NCBI GenBank assembly: GCA_041483455.1
Contig: JBGPFS010000136.1
Location: forward strand, 1-6,879
Direction: 5' to 3'
DNA from: JBGPFS01 sp041483455
GTDB lineage: Bacteria > Chloroflexota > Limnocylindria > Limnocylindrales > CSP1-4
DNA length: 6,879 bases
In this document: positions 1 to 6,259 of the stretch, one piece after another
Layout: each line of letters starts with the position of its first letter
How positions within the stretch are numbered: position 1 is the first letter of the stretch
Notes under the pieces: generated by a model
The model's database searches: none
The model's input: the letters and a program-made list of their open reading frames with translations, nothing else
What the model was told of the DNA's origin: nothing
Program-made: the position numbers and the translations under genes

Positions 1-204
1 CCGTGCGTATCTCGCTGGCTTCGAGCCCGGGATCGCCCTCTGGGCGGGTCGTCGATGGCCGCCCAGGCCCGGTCCAGCGCGCGCGAGACGTGACCGTTCT
101 ACGCAGAGACTGACCGGTGAAGGGGCCGGCGCTGACCGACGAGGAGTGCCTCGGCCGCCCGCCGGCCGTGCCTCAGCCGCCGTGCCTCAGCCGCGCGCCG
201 TGCC
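1..204. other. Left flank without a supported gene
   Basis: I see no convincing gene here. On the plus strand, one frame runs open from the window edge to a TGA at 91-93. It could be the last 30 codons of an upstream gene, but its codon bias is only moderate and its sequence resembles no family I know. Another frame is open further into the repeats with arginine- and proline-rich noise. On the minus strand, a stretch around 30-90 has good G/C third positions but no usable start codon. A weak nested stem-loop (outer arms 124-131 and 160-167, inner arms 140-144 and 149-153) lies just beyond the end of the minus-strand oxidoreductase gene. It has no T-tract, so I do not call it a terminator. Confidence 0.4.
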
Positions 205-211
205 TCAGCCG
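146..211. repeat. 14-bp direct repeat cluster at the oxidoreductase gene end
   Basis: Three identical copies of the 14-mer CCGTGCCTCAGCCG lie at 166-179, 180-193 and 198-211. The first two are head to tail and the third follows 4 bp later. A degraded fourth copy (GTGCCTCGGCCG, one mismatch over 12 bp) sits at 146-157. Read on the minus strand, each intact copy contains TGA, and the TGA in copy 198-211 is the stop codon of the oxidoreductase gene. The other copies are therefore downstream of the gene. They look like slippage or local duplication of the gene's 3' end. Units are too close together for a CRISPR and no transposon ends are visible. Confidence 0.8.
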
Positions 212-1104
212 CCGAGCCCGACCTCGCGGACGAACCACTCGACCTCGCCGACGAGCGCCTCCGGCGCTGCGGGAGCGAAGGCGAGCGCCAGGTGGTCGGC
301 GCCGACCGTGCGCCAGGCGTCGAGCTCGGCGCGCATGTCATCCGGGGTGCCGCGCAGGGCGTAGCCTTCGCCGGCTTCGGCGGGCGGGCCGCCTGTGGGC
401 TGCGCGCCGGGTTCGACCCGCAGCCGCACCGAGAGGCCCGGGGCGGGCCGGCCCGCGGCCTCGGCGGCGGCCCGGACCACGACCATCCGCTCGGCGACCT
501 GGGCCGGCGACGACGAGGTGGGGTGGTAGGCATCGGCGAGCCGGCCCGCCCGGCGGAGGGCGGCCTCCGAGCGCCCGCCGACGACGATCGGCACGGCGGC
601 GCCCTGGACCGGGAGCGGCCCGAAGACGAAGTCGGTGAGGTCGTGGAAGCGGCCGTGGAAGGGCTCGGTCGAGCCGCTCCAGAGGTGGCGCCAGAGGGCG
701 ATCGCCTCGTCCAGGTAGGCGCCCCGGACGCGGAAGCGGTCGGCCTCGCCGAGGTTGGCGAACTCGGCGGTGTTCCAGCCCACGCCCACCCCGGCGATGA
801 GCCGGCCGCGGGTCAGGGCATCGAGCGTCGCGAGCTCCTTGGCCAGCACCACGGCGCCGCGCATCGGCACGACGATCACGCTCGTCCCGAGCCGCAAGGT
901 CGGGCGGCGCGCGCCCACGTGCGCGAGCGTCACGATGACGTCGAAGATCCGGCCGTACTCGTCGGCCGACCCGTGCTCGACCAGCACGTGGTCGGTGGTC
1001 CAGACGGTCGAGAAGCCGAGCCGCTCGGCGACCTCCGCGGCGGCCTCGATCCCCTCGGCGCTGGAGCCGGCCCTGATGGTGGGAAGCACGAGTCCGAAGT
1101 CCAC
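205..1104 (-). CDS. Luciferase-like (LLM class) F420-dependent oxidoreductase
   Basis: This 299-residue protein belongs to the bacterial luciferase-like superfamily (TIM barrel, flavin or F420 cofactor). It probably transfers hydride with coenzyme F420 in the cytoplasm; the substrate cannot be told from sequence. Visible landmarks are the first beta strand MDFGLVLP (1-8), LGFSTVWTTDH (29-39), the strand LGTSVIVVP (72-80), the run LAKELATLDALTRGR (87-101) and the hallmark GVGVGWNTAEF (105-115). This last motif resembles the Rv2161c-like F420 subfamily, and the length fits that group. I chose GTG at 1104 because it opens the first barrel strand and lies 7 nt after a TACCAT box, which fits a leaderless transcript. 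An ATG at 1164 is in frame but adds 20 unconserved residues and overlaps the divergent gene's start. FMN rather than F420 use cannot be excluded. The gene ends inside a 14-bp repeat cluster. Confidence 0.92.
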   Translation of the reverse strand: MDFGLVLPTIRAGSSAEGIEAAAEVAERLGFSTVWTTDHVLVEHGSADEYGRIFDVIVTLAHVGARRPTLRLGTSVIVVPMRGAVVLAKELATLDALTRGRLIAGVGVGWNTAEFANLGEADRFRVRGAYLDEAIALWRHLWSGSTEPFHGRFHDLTDFVFGPLPVQGAAVPIVVGGRSEAALRRAGRLADAYHPTSSSPAQVAERMVVVRAAAEAAGRPAPGLSVRLRVEPGAQPTGGPPAEAGEGYALRGTPDDMRAELDAWRTVGADHLALAFAPAAPEALVGEVEWFVREVGLGG

Positions 1105-1111
1105 GACCCGG

Positions 1112-1117
1112 ATGGTA
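1112..1117 (-). promoter_or_regulatory. Probable -10 box for leaderless oxidoreductase mRNA
   Basis: TACCAT on the minus strand fits TANNNT and is followed by 7 nt and then the GTG start codon. This is the spacing expected if transcription begins at the start codon itself. No Shine-Dalgarno sequence precedes the GTG and no good -35 box is visible. The hexamer lies exactly between the arms of an inverted repeat, CCCGG (1107-1111) and CCGGG (1118-1122), which could be an operator or could be chance in GC-rich DNA. Confidence 0.5.
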
Positions 1118-1146
1118 CCGGGCGTGGGCCGATGAGCGCTCGCGAG

Positions 1147-1152
1147 TACGCT
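1147..1152 (+). promoter_or_regulatory. Possible -10 box for the Mg2+ ATPase gene
   Basis: TACGCT lies 10 nt before the ATPase ATG, giving at most a leader of a few nucleotides. There is no purine-rich ribosome-binding site between it and the ATG, and no recognisable -35 box 16-18 bp upstream. Two overlapping 8-bp palindromes, GAGCGCTC (1134-1141) and CTCGCGAG (1139-1146), abut its upstream side. The call rests on the hexamer and spacing alone. Confidence 0.35.
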
Positions 1153-1162
1153 AGTCGGCGGC

Positions 1163-3874
1163 ATGCCGTCCGCCGACGTCGCCGCACCGATCTCCGGGGG
1201 CCCGGGTACGGGCACGGATACCGGCCCGGACCCGGCAGCCGGCCTGACCGCCGCCGAGGCCGCCGAGCGCCTCCGCCGCGACGGCCCGAACGCGATCGGG
1301 GGCACGGGCCGGCGGACCCGCCTCGCGATCCTCGTCGCCCAGGTCGCCAGCCCGCTCGTCCTCATCCTGGTCGCCGCGAGCCTGGTCAGCCTGGTCGTCG
1401 GCGACGACGTCAACGCCACGATCATCCTCTCGATCGTCGTCATGAGCGCCGCATTGGGGTTCGTCCAGGAGGCCCGCTCGGAGGCCGCCGTCGCGGCGCT
1501 CCAGGCCCGCCTGACCCTGCGGACGTCGGTGGTCCGCGACGGGACGGAGCAGGAGGTCCCGATCCACGACGTCGTGCGCGGCGACCTCGTCGCGCTGAAG
1601 GCGGGCGACATCGTGCCGGCGGACGGACGCGTCAGCGAGGCGAACCACCTCTACGTCGACGAGGCGTCGCTCACCGGCGAGTCGGCGCCGGACCTCAAGG
1701 ACGTCCGGTCGGGGTCGCTCGACCCGACGAATGACGCCGATCACGCGGGCCTCGTCTTCTTCGGCTCGAGCGTGGTCAGCGGGACGGGTCGCGCGCTGAT
1801 CACCGCGACCGGCGCGGCCACGAGCTACGGCGAGATCGCGAGGCGCCTCGCGGAACGCGCCCCGGAGAACGACTTCCAGCGCGGCGTCCGGATGTTCGGC
1901 GCGCTCGTCTTCCGGGTGACGATCATCCTGGTCGTCGCGGTCCTGGCGATCAACCTCGTCCTCCACCGGCCGCTGGTCGAGTCGCTCCTGTTCGCGATCG
2001 CCCTGGCGGTCGGGCTCACTCCCGAGCTCCTGCCGGCGATCATCACCCTGAACCTCACCCAGGGAGCGCGGGCGCTGGCCGCCCACGGCGTCCTGGTCAA
2101 GCGGCTGCCGGCGATCCAGAACCTGGGCAGCATCACGGTCCTGTGCACGGACAAGACGGGAACGCTCACGCAGGGTCGCCTCGAGTTCGTGCGGTCCGTC
2201 GGGATCGACCGCGACGATGCGGCTGAGGCGGCGAACGCCCTCGAGCTCGCCTACCTCAACAGCCACTTCCAGGCGGGCTTTGCGAACCCGCTCGATGCGG
2301 CGATCCTGGCCGGCACGCCCAAACCGGCGGACCTGGCGACGTACCGGAAGCTGGCCGAGCTGCCCTACGACTTCAACCGGCGGCTCCTGAGCGTCGTGGT
2401 CCAGGCGGGCTCGGACGCGCCGCTCCTCGTCACGAAGGGCGCGCCCGAGGCGATCCTCGCCCGGGCGGGCCACGTCCGGGAGGACCACACGGCCCGACCG
2501 ATCGACCGCGCCGAGCATGCCCGCCTGGCCAGGCTGATCGACGAGGCGTCGGCCCAGGGCTACCGGCTGGTCGCGGTGGGCTCGCGGGTCCTGGAGGCGG
2601 GAGAGCTGGGCCCCGCGAGCGCCGCCGCGTCCGCGGGCGCGACCGCGAAGTCGACCGCCGCCATGGCGACCGCCAAGGTCATTGCGAAGGCGAAGGCCAA
2701 GAAGGCCGCCCGGAAGACCGCGAAGGCGAAGGCCGGCGTCGACCCGGCGGGCCCCGTCGGCCCTGTCGGCCTGACCCACGCGGATCGGCTCGAGCGCGAC
2801 CTCGTCTTCGAGGGCGTCATCCTCTTCTCCGACCCGCCCAAGCCCGGGGTGGGGGAGGCGATCGCCGACCTCGCCGCGAAGGGCGTCTCCCTCAAGGTCG
2901 TGACCGGCGACAACGACCTGGTCGCCCGCCACGTGGCCGAGCAGGTCGGCCTGGCCGTCGAGGGAGTCCTGACCGGCGAGGAGATCCGGGCGCTCACCCA
3001 CCCGGCACTCGTCGCCCGAGCGAAGCGCACGACGATCTTCGCCCGGGTCGACCCGGACCAGAAGCTCCAGGTGATCCGGGCCCTGCACGACGGTGGCGCG
3101 GTCGTCGGCTACATGGGCGACGGGATCAACGACGCGCCCGCCCTCCACAGCGCCGACGTCGGGATCAGCGTCGACAACGCGACCGACGTCGCCCGCTCGG
3201 CGGCGGACATCGTGCTCCTGGAGCCCAGCCTGGCGGCCATCGGGGCGGGCGTGTTCGAGGGCCGGCGGACCTTCGCGAACACGCTCAAGTACATCCGGAT
3301 GGGCACGAGCTCGAACTTCGGGAACATGCTGAGCATGACCGGCGCGGCCCTCATCCTCCCGTTCCTGCCGATGACCCCCGGCCAGATCCTCCTCAACAAC
3401 CTGGTCTACGACGCGTCCCAGACCGCGATCCCCACCGACACGATCGACCCCGACGTGGGGGCGAGCCCGGCCCGCTGGGACGTCCACGCGATCCAGCGGT
3501 TCATGCTGATCTTCGGGCCGATCTCGTCGGTCTTCGACTTCGTCACGTTCGGGCTGCTCATGCTCGTGCTCGGCGCGAACGAGCGGGCCTTCCACACCGG
3601 CTGGTTCGTGGAGTCGCTGTTCACCCAGGTCCTGGTGGTCCTCGCGATCCGGACCCGGCGCAGCCCGTTCTGGCGGAGCCGACCCAGCCGGCCGCTGATG
3701 GGTGCGATCGTGGCGGCCCTCGGCGCGGCCGTGGTGATCCCGCTCAGCCCGCTCGGCGGGACCCTCGGGTTCAGCGTGCTGCCCTGGGCGTTCTGGCCCC
3801 TGCTCGCCGGGATCGTCGCCGCGTACCTGCTGCTCGTCGAGCTCGTGAAGCGGCGATTCGAGCCGGCCGCCTGA
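1163..3874 (+). CDS. mgtA: MgtA/MgtB-type P-type ATPase, probable Mg2+ importer
   Basis: This 903-residue membrane pump matches the P3B (MgtA/MgtB) family, which imports Mg2+ at the cost of ATP; E. coli MgtA is close to this length. Landmarks in order: soluble N-terminus to about 55, M1-M2 (about 58-79, 84-103), actuator TGES (171-174), M3-M4 (about 246-296) with TPELLP (286-291), phosphorylated Asp330 in DKTGT, nucleotide-binding KGAPE (425-429), TGDN (581-584), GDGIND (652-657), then M5-M10. Family-specific stretches include YLNSHFQAGF, SSNFGN in M5, LLNNLVYDASQ in M6 (Asn745, Asn746, Asp750), and FGPISSVFD and GWFVESLFTQ near the C-terminus. The ATG is the only usable start, because an in-frame TGA lies at 1133. 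Unlike E. coli MgtA, the N-terminal tail is Gly/Pro/Thr-rich and lacks lysine. A Lys/Ala-rich insertion fills 486-537. It converges on the next gene with a 19-bp gap. Transport of another divalent cation is possible but less likely. Confidence 0.94.
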   Translation: MPSADVAAPISGGPGTGTDTGPDPAAGLTAAEAAERLRRDGPNAIGGTGRRTRLAILVAQVASPLVLILVAASLVSLVVGDDVNATIILSIVVMSAALGFVQEARSEAAVAALQARLTLRTSVVRDGTEQEVPIHDVVRGDLVALKAGDIVPADGRVSEANHLYVDEASLTGESAPDLKDVRSGSLDPTNDADHAGLVFFGSSVVSGTGRALITATGAATSYGEIARRLAERAPENDFQRGVRMFGALVFRVTIILVVAVLAINLVLHRPLVESLLFAIALAVGLTPELLPAIITLNLTQGARALAAHGVLVKRLPAIQNLGSITVLCTDKTGTLTQGRLEFVRSVGIDRDDAAEAANALELAYLNSHFQAGFANPLDAAILAGTPKPADLATYRKLAELPYDFNRRLLSVVVQAGSDAPLLVTKGAPEAILARAGHVREDHTARPIDRAEHARLARLIDEASAQGYRLVAVGSRVLEAGELGPASAAASAGATAKSTAAMATAKVIAKAKAKKAARKTAKAKAGVDPAGPVGPVGLTHADRLERDLVFEGVILFSDPPKPGVGEAIADLAAKGVSLKVVTGDNDLVARHVAEQVGLAVEGVLTGEEIRALTHPALVARAKRTTIFARVDPDQKLQVIRALHDGGAVVGYMGDGINDAPALHSADVGISVDNATDVARSAADIVLLEPSLAAIGAGVFEGRRTFANTLKYIRMGTSSNFGNMLSMTGAALILPFLPMTPGQILLNNLVYDASQTAIPTDTIDPDVGASPARWDVHAIQRFMLIFGPISSVFDFVTFGLLMLVLGANERAFHTGWFVESLFTQVLVVLAIRTRRSPFWRSRPSRPLMGAIVAALGAAVVIPLSPLGGTLGFSVLPWAFWPLLAGIVAAYLLLVELVKRRFEPAA
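2618..2773 (+). other. Lys/Ala-rich, collagen-like insertion inside the Mg2+ ATPase
   Basis: Residues 486-537 of the ATPase are low-complexity. The stretch 493-525 has nine lysines, one arginine and no acidic residue, in AKAKAKKAA-type repeats like histone H1 or AlgP tails. It ends with a short Gly-Pro-Val run (GPVGPVG, 530-536). In E. coli MgtA, as I remember the sequence, the same place is a short loop of about 15 residues before the strand that starts LxxEGxIxFxDPP. The DNA contains a perfect 15-bp direct repeat (2684-2698 and 2720-2734), so the segment probably grew by in-frame duplication. Its reading frame is uninterrupted and both flanking domains are intact. It is likely a disordered cytosolic loop between the N and P domains. 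Confidence 0.75.
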
Positions 3875-3893
3875 GGCTCGGTGGACGAAAGCC

Positions 3894-4187
3894 CTAGACC
3901 CGCGTGGCGAACGCCACGATCGCCGCGACCACCAGCCCCACGGCGACGGAGCCGACGAGGACCAGCTCCCATCGCCGAGTCACGACCCGTTGCCTCAGCC
4001 GGTACGCCGCGCCGACCAGGCCGCCCAGGACCACCAGGGCGAGAAGGTCCCACGACGCCTCCCGAACGACGATGGCACGGTAGGCGACGATCGCCAGCAG
4101 GCCGAACGAAAGCACCAGGTAGGCGAGGCGATCCGCCGCCTGGTCGACGCTGGTCTCGCGCTCATCGCGCGGCATCAGGCGATCCAT
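3894..4187 (-). CDS. Small three-helix membrane protein, partner of XRE repressor
   Basis: This 97-residue protein has a charged N-terminus (1-20) and three predicted membrane helices at about 21-36, 47-62 and 75-94. Basic loops (Arg63, 65, 67, 71, 72) lie between helices 2 and 3. I do not recognise a named family with certainty. Small membrane proteins of similar layout (for example DUF2178-like) are often encoded directly after a short XRE regulator, as here. The ATG at 4187 lies inside the repressor gene, with a 13-nt overlap, and is preceded by a strong AAGGAG ribosome-binding site 7 nt upstream, so translation of the pair is probably coupled. A role in controlling or sensing for the repressor is inference only. 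The gene ends with TAG, 19 bp from the convergent ATPase gene. Confidence 0.8.
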   Translation of the reverse strand: MDRLMPRDERETSVDQAADRLAYLVLSFGLLAIVAYRAIVVREASWDLLALVVLGGLVGAAYRLRQRVVTRRWELVLVGSVAVGLVVAAIVAFATRV

Positions 4188-4411
4188 CGGTCTTCTCCTT
4201 CCAGCCAGAAGAGTTCGTCGACGCGCACCCTCAGCACCCGGGCGAGTCGAAAGGCCAGCAAGGCCGAGGGGCAGTACTGGCCGGTCTCGATCGAGCTGAT
4301 CGTCTGACGGCTGACGCCGACCGCCTGCGCGAGTCGATCCTGCGACAGATCGCCCTCGGCCCGCGCCACGCGGAGCCGATTCGCGAGGTGGACGTCGGGT
4401 TTGGAGGTCAC
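4175..4411 (-). CDS. Short XRE/Cro-type helix-turn-helix repressor
   Basis: This 78-residue cytoplasmic DNA-binding protein has a single HTH_3 domain: NRLRVARAEGDLSQDRLAQAV with recognition-helix region GVSRQTISSIETGQYCPS (32-49), then LAFRLARVLRVRVDELFWLEGED. It resembles the roughly 70-residue regulators of the YgzD type, which normally repress their own promoter and often a linked membrane-protein gene. I chose the GTG at 4411 because conservation begins just after it and a TTGACA/CAGACT promoter ends 6 nt before it, implying a leaderless mRNA. The next upstream in-frame start, ATG at 4468, would add 19 unconserved residues and lie within the operator. Its last 13 nt overlap the membrane-protein gene. 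The likely target is the nested dyad at 4442-4480. Confidence 0.88.
   Translation of the reverse strand: MTSKPDVHLANRLRVARAEGDLSQDRLAQAVGVSRQTISSIETGQYCPSALLAFRLARVLRVRVDELFWLEGEDRWIA
4195..4200 (-). promoter_or_regulatory. Strong ribosome-binding site inside the repressor gene
   Basis: AAGGAG on the minus strand, 7 nt before the ATG of the membrane-protein gene, lies within the last codons of the repressor. It is the best Shine-Dalgarno match in the window and contrasts with the leaderless starts of the oxidoreductase and the repressor. It fixes the start of the small membrane protein. Confidence 0.75.
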
Positions 4412-4417
4412 ACCGAG

Positions 4418-4447
4418 AGTCTGGCCCAACGGGCGGCGTGATGTCAA
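4418..4447 (-). promoter_or_regulatory. Promoter of the repressor/membrane-protein pair
   Basis: On the minus strand a perfect -35 TTGACA (4447 to 4442) is followed, after 18 bp, by CAGACT (4423 to 4418), a 3-of-6 match to TATAAT. Six nucleotides later comes the GTG start, so transcription would begin at or next to the start codon. The -35 box lies within the outer left arm of the inverted repeat at 4442-4480, so a bound protein would block or contact RNA polymerase. Confidence 0.6.
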
Positions 4448-4480
4448 GGCACCTTGGCAGGCTGCCAAGTATGCATGACA
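4442..4480. promoter_or_regulatory. Nested 39-bp inverted repeat, candidate operator
   Basis: The core is a perfect palindrome with 8-bp arms, CTTGGCAG and CTGCCAAG, around one central G (4453-4469). Outer arms, TGTCA at 4442-4446 and TGACA at 4476-4480, extend the same dyad, so 14 of 19 positions pair about centre 4461. Read as half-sites, TGTCAAG, CTTGGCA, TGCCAAG and CATGACA alternate in orientation with centres 11, 10 and 11 bp apart, about one DNA helical turn. The site covers the -35 box of the repressor promoter, and the neighbouring XRE protein is the obvious candidate ligand. Confidence 0.65.
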
Positions 4481-4522
4481 GCTGCGGGGTACCCGAGCCG
4501 CAGGGATCCGCGGCCTGAGACT

Positions 4523-4540
4523 GGCCCGGCGAACCGGCCC
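4523..4540 (-). terminator. Weak hairpin downstream of the ABC operon
   Basis: On the minus strand, 27 nt after the permease stop codon, a stem CCGG-TTCG-CCGG is extended by two further G-C pairs beyond one mismatch. No T-rich tract follows, so at best it is a non-canonical or Rho-assisted end. The rest of 4481-4566 shows nothing notable. Confidence 0.25.
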
Positions 4541-4566
4541 CGCCCCTTCCTTGCTGAGCGTCGCCG

Positions 4567-5313
4567 TCAGTCGGCCTGGGGGACCTCGAACGCCTGCAGC
4601 CGCCGTAGCGCGACCGCGACCGCGAGCACGACGACCACGGCCGCCAGCCCGAGCGCGGAGCCCGCCGGCAGGGTGTCGGCCGTGATCCGCCCGGAGACCC
4701 CGGCTGCGTCGGCCAGGCCCAGGACGTACTGGCGGATGCTCAGGACGCGGATCCCGGCGAAGAGGTTGGCCAGCAGCCCCTCCCAGATCAGGACGTACAG
4801 GAGGCCCGCGATCAGCGCCCGCCCCGTCACGAGGCTGAGCGCGACGAAGACCGCCCCGTACAGGACGGCGCCCGCCCCGACCCCGACCAGGTACCCCACG
4901 ACCAGGCTCGGGCCGTCGGGCACGCCCACGAGCACGATCAGCCCGGAGACCAGGGCGCTGAGGCCGACCACGGCGAAGGTCGCGCCGGCGGCCACGGCCA
5001 GCTTGGCGAAGACCAGGCGCAGCCGTCCGACCGGTTTCGCCAGGAGGTAGATGACCGTCCCATCCTCGATCTCCGCGCCGAACGCGGCCGTCCCGAACAG
5101 CAGCGCGACCAGCGGCAGCAGGAGCGTGACGATGAGGGCGTCGAAGAGGCCGATGAGGAACTCCCGGTCGGCGCTGACGGAGCCGCTCTCCGAGCCGCCG
5201 AGACGGTAGATGAGGGCGAGCACGACCGGCACGACCGCGAGCAGGCCCATCAGGAGCGTCCGGCGGCGGCCGAGCAGCTGGCGGGCGGTGACCCGGACGA
5301 CTTCGCCGATCAT
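4567..5313 (-). CDS. ABC-2 type transporter permease
   Basis: This 248-residue integral membrane protein is the second permease of an ABC exporter. Predicted helices lie at about 19-36, 56-78, 101-129, 137-160, 167-185 and 218-236, the six-helix plan of the ABC-2 superfamily. The cytoplasmic motif EIEDGTVIYLLAKPVGR (81-97) is typical of this family and probably contacts the ATPase. The protein begins with a basic amphipathic stretch (7-18), also common in the family. The ATG at 5313 follows the ATPase stop by 10 bp, and the GAGG ribosome-binding site overlaps that stop codon, so the genes are co-transcribed. The substrate cannot be predicted. It is the last gene of the operon. Confidence 0.9.
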   Translation of the reverse strand: MIGEVVRVTARQLLGRRRTLLMGLLAVVPVVLALIYRLGGSESGSVSADREFLIGLFDALIVTLLLPLVALLFGTAAFGAEIEDGTVIYLLAKPVGRLRLVFAKLAVAAGATFAVVGLSALVSGLIVLVGVPDGPSLVVGYLVGVGAGAVLYGAVFVALSLVTGRALIAGLLYVLIWEGLLANLFAGIRVLSIRQYVLGLADAAGVSGRITADTLPAGSALGLAAVVVVLAVAVALRRLQAFEVPQAD

Positions 5314-5323
5314 GTGCCCGCCC

Positions 5324-6259
5324 TCACCGCTCGACCAGGTAGGCGAAGACGCTCTCGAGCGATTCGTCGGTCGGCAGCAGCTCGAACAGGCTGACCCCGC
5401 TCGAGCGGGCGACCGTGGCGATGGCCGCCGCGAAGGCCGCGAAGTCGGACGCCCGCACCGTCAACGAGCCGTGGCCCAGCTCGACCCCGAAGACCGCGCT
5501 CTGGCCGATCAGCGCCGTGGCCAGCCGGCGGTCGTCGGACGAGCGGACCGTGAACTCGTGCGGGCGGTCGATCATCAGCTTGCGGATGGCCCGGAAGTCG
5601 CCCGAGGCCGCCAGCCGTCCGGCGACCACGACCAGCACCTGCTGGGCCAACCGCTCCACCTCCTCGAGGATGTGGGAGGAGAAGAGGATCGTCCGGCCTT
5701 CATCGGCCATCCCCCGCAGCAGCTCCATCATCGAGAGGCGCTGGCGGGGATCCATGCCGTTGAACGGCTCGTCGAGGAGGAGCACCGGCGGGTCGTGGAC
5801 GAGGGCGGCCGCGACCTTGGCCCGCTGACGCATGCCCTTGGAGTAGGTGCCGATCTGGCGGTGCTGGGCGTCGTCCAGGCCGACCAGCTCGATCGCCCGC
5901 GAGGCCGCCCGGTCGGGGTCGGGCAGGTTCTGCAGGCGGGCGTTGAAGCGGGCGAACTCGAAGCCGGTCAGGAACGAGTAGACGGCCTCGCGCTCGGGCA
6001 CCAGGCCAACCTGCCGGTACAGGTCCGGGCGACGCCAGGCGGGGCCCCCGGCGACGAAGACCTGGCCGGCCGACGGGCGCAGGAAGCCCGACATCAGGTG
6101 GAGCAGGGTCGACTTGCCGGCCCCGTTCGGGCCGAGCAGGCCGGTGACGCCGGCGCCCAGGCTGAACGAGACGTCGTTGACGGCGACGACGTTGCCGTAC
6201 CAGCGCGAGACGTTCCGGACCTCGATGGGCGCCGAGGGGGCGGCCGGGAGATCGCTCAT
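5324..6259 (-). CDS. ABC-2 exporter ATP-binding protein
   Basis: This 311-residue cytoplasmic ATPase powers the two flanking permeases. It shows Walker A GPNGAGKST (43-51), signature YSKGMRQR (139-146) in place of canonical LSGGQ, Walker B VLLLDEP (159-165) with catalytic Glu164, D-loop Asp170 and switch His196. The Q-loop position reads LVPERE, with Glu89 instead of Gln, a change seen in a number of ABC-2 type ATPases. After about 220 there is a C-terminal extension of some 90 residues (FTVRSSDDRR... ESVFAYLVER), usual for this exporter class. Its ATG overlaps the TGA of the upstream permease (ATGA, 4 bp), and the downstream permease starts 10 bp after its stop. Drug, lipid or peptide export are all possible. 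Confidence 0.95.
   Translation of the reverse strand: MSDLPAAPSAPIEVRNVSRWYGNVVAVNDVSFSLGAGVTGLLGPNGAGKSTLLHLMSGFLRPSAGQVFVAGGPAWRRPDLYRQVGLVPEREAVYSFLTGFEFARFNARLQNLPDPDRAASRAIELVGLDDAQHRQIGTYSKGMRQRAKVAAALVHDPPVLLLDEPFNGMDPRQRLSMMELLRGMADEGRTILFSSHILEEVERLAQQVLVVVAGRLAASGDFRAIRKLMIDRPHEFTVRSSDDRRLATALIGQSAVFGVELGHGSLTVRASDFAAFAAAIATVARSSGVSLFELLPTDESLESVFAYLVER

Noticed and set aside
146..211. CRISPR array
   Set aside because: The repeat unit is 14 bp with spacers of 0, 4 and about 8 bp, far too short for CRISPR repeats and spacers.
1105..1164. Oxidoreductase starting at ATG 1164
   Set aside because: The extra 20 residues match nothing before the conserved first strand, and this start would abolish the divergent promoter spacer.
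292..1734. 480-codon open frame on the plus strand
   Set aside because: It is antisense to the oxidoreductase and then out of frame with the ATPase, both with clear motifs. Its sequence is Gly/Arg/Pro-rich without recognisable domains.
1151..3595. 814-codon open frame on the minus strand
   Set aside because: It lies antisense to the Mg2+ ATPase, is made of Arg/Asp/Glu/Gly/Val-rich noise typical of the complement of GC-rich genes, and shows no family motif.
3875..3893. Possible bidirectional terminator between the convergent genes
   Set aside because: Only a 4-bp stem (GGCT/AGCC) can be drawn and there is no T-tract, so it is not a credible terminator.
4470..4500. Divergent plus-strand promoter mirrored by the dyad (ATGACA at 4475-4480)
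   Set aside because: No -10 box lies at proper spacing and there is no plus-strand gene downstream.
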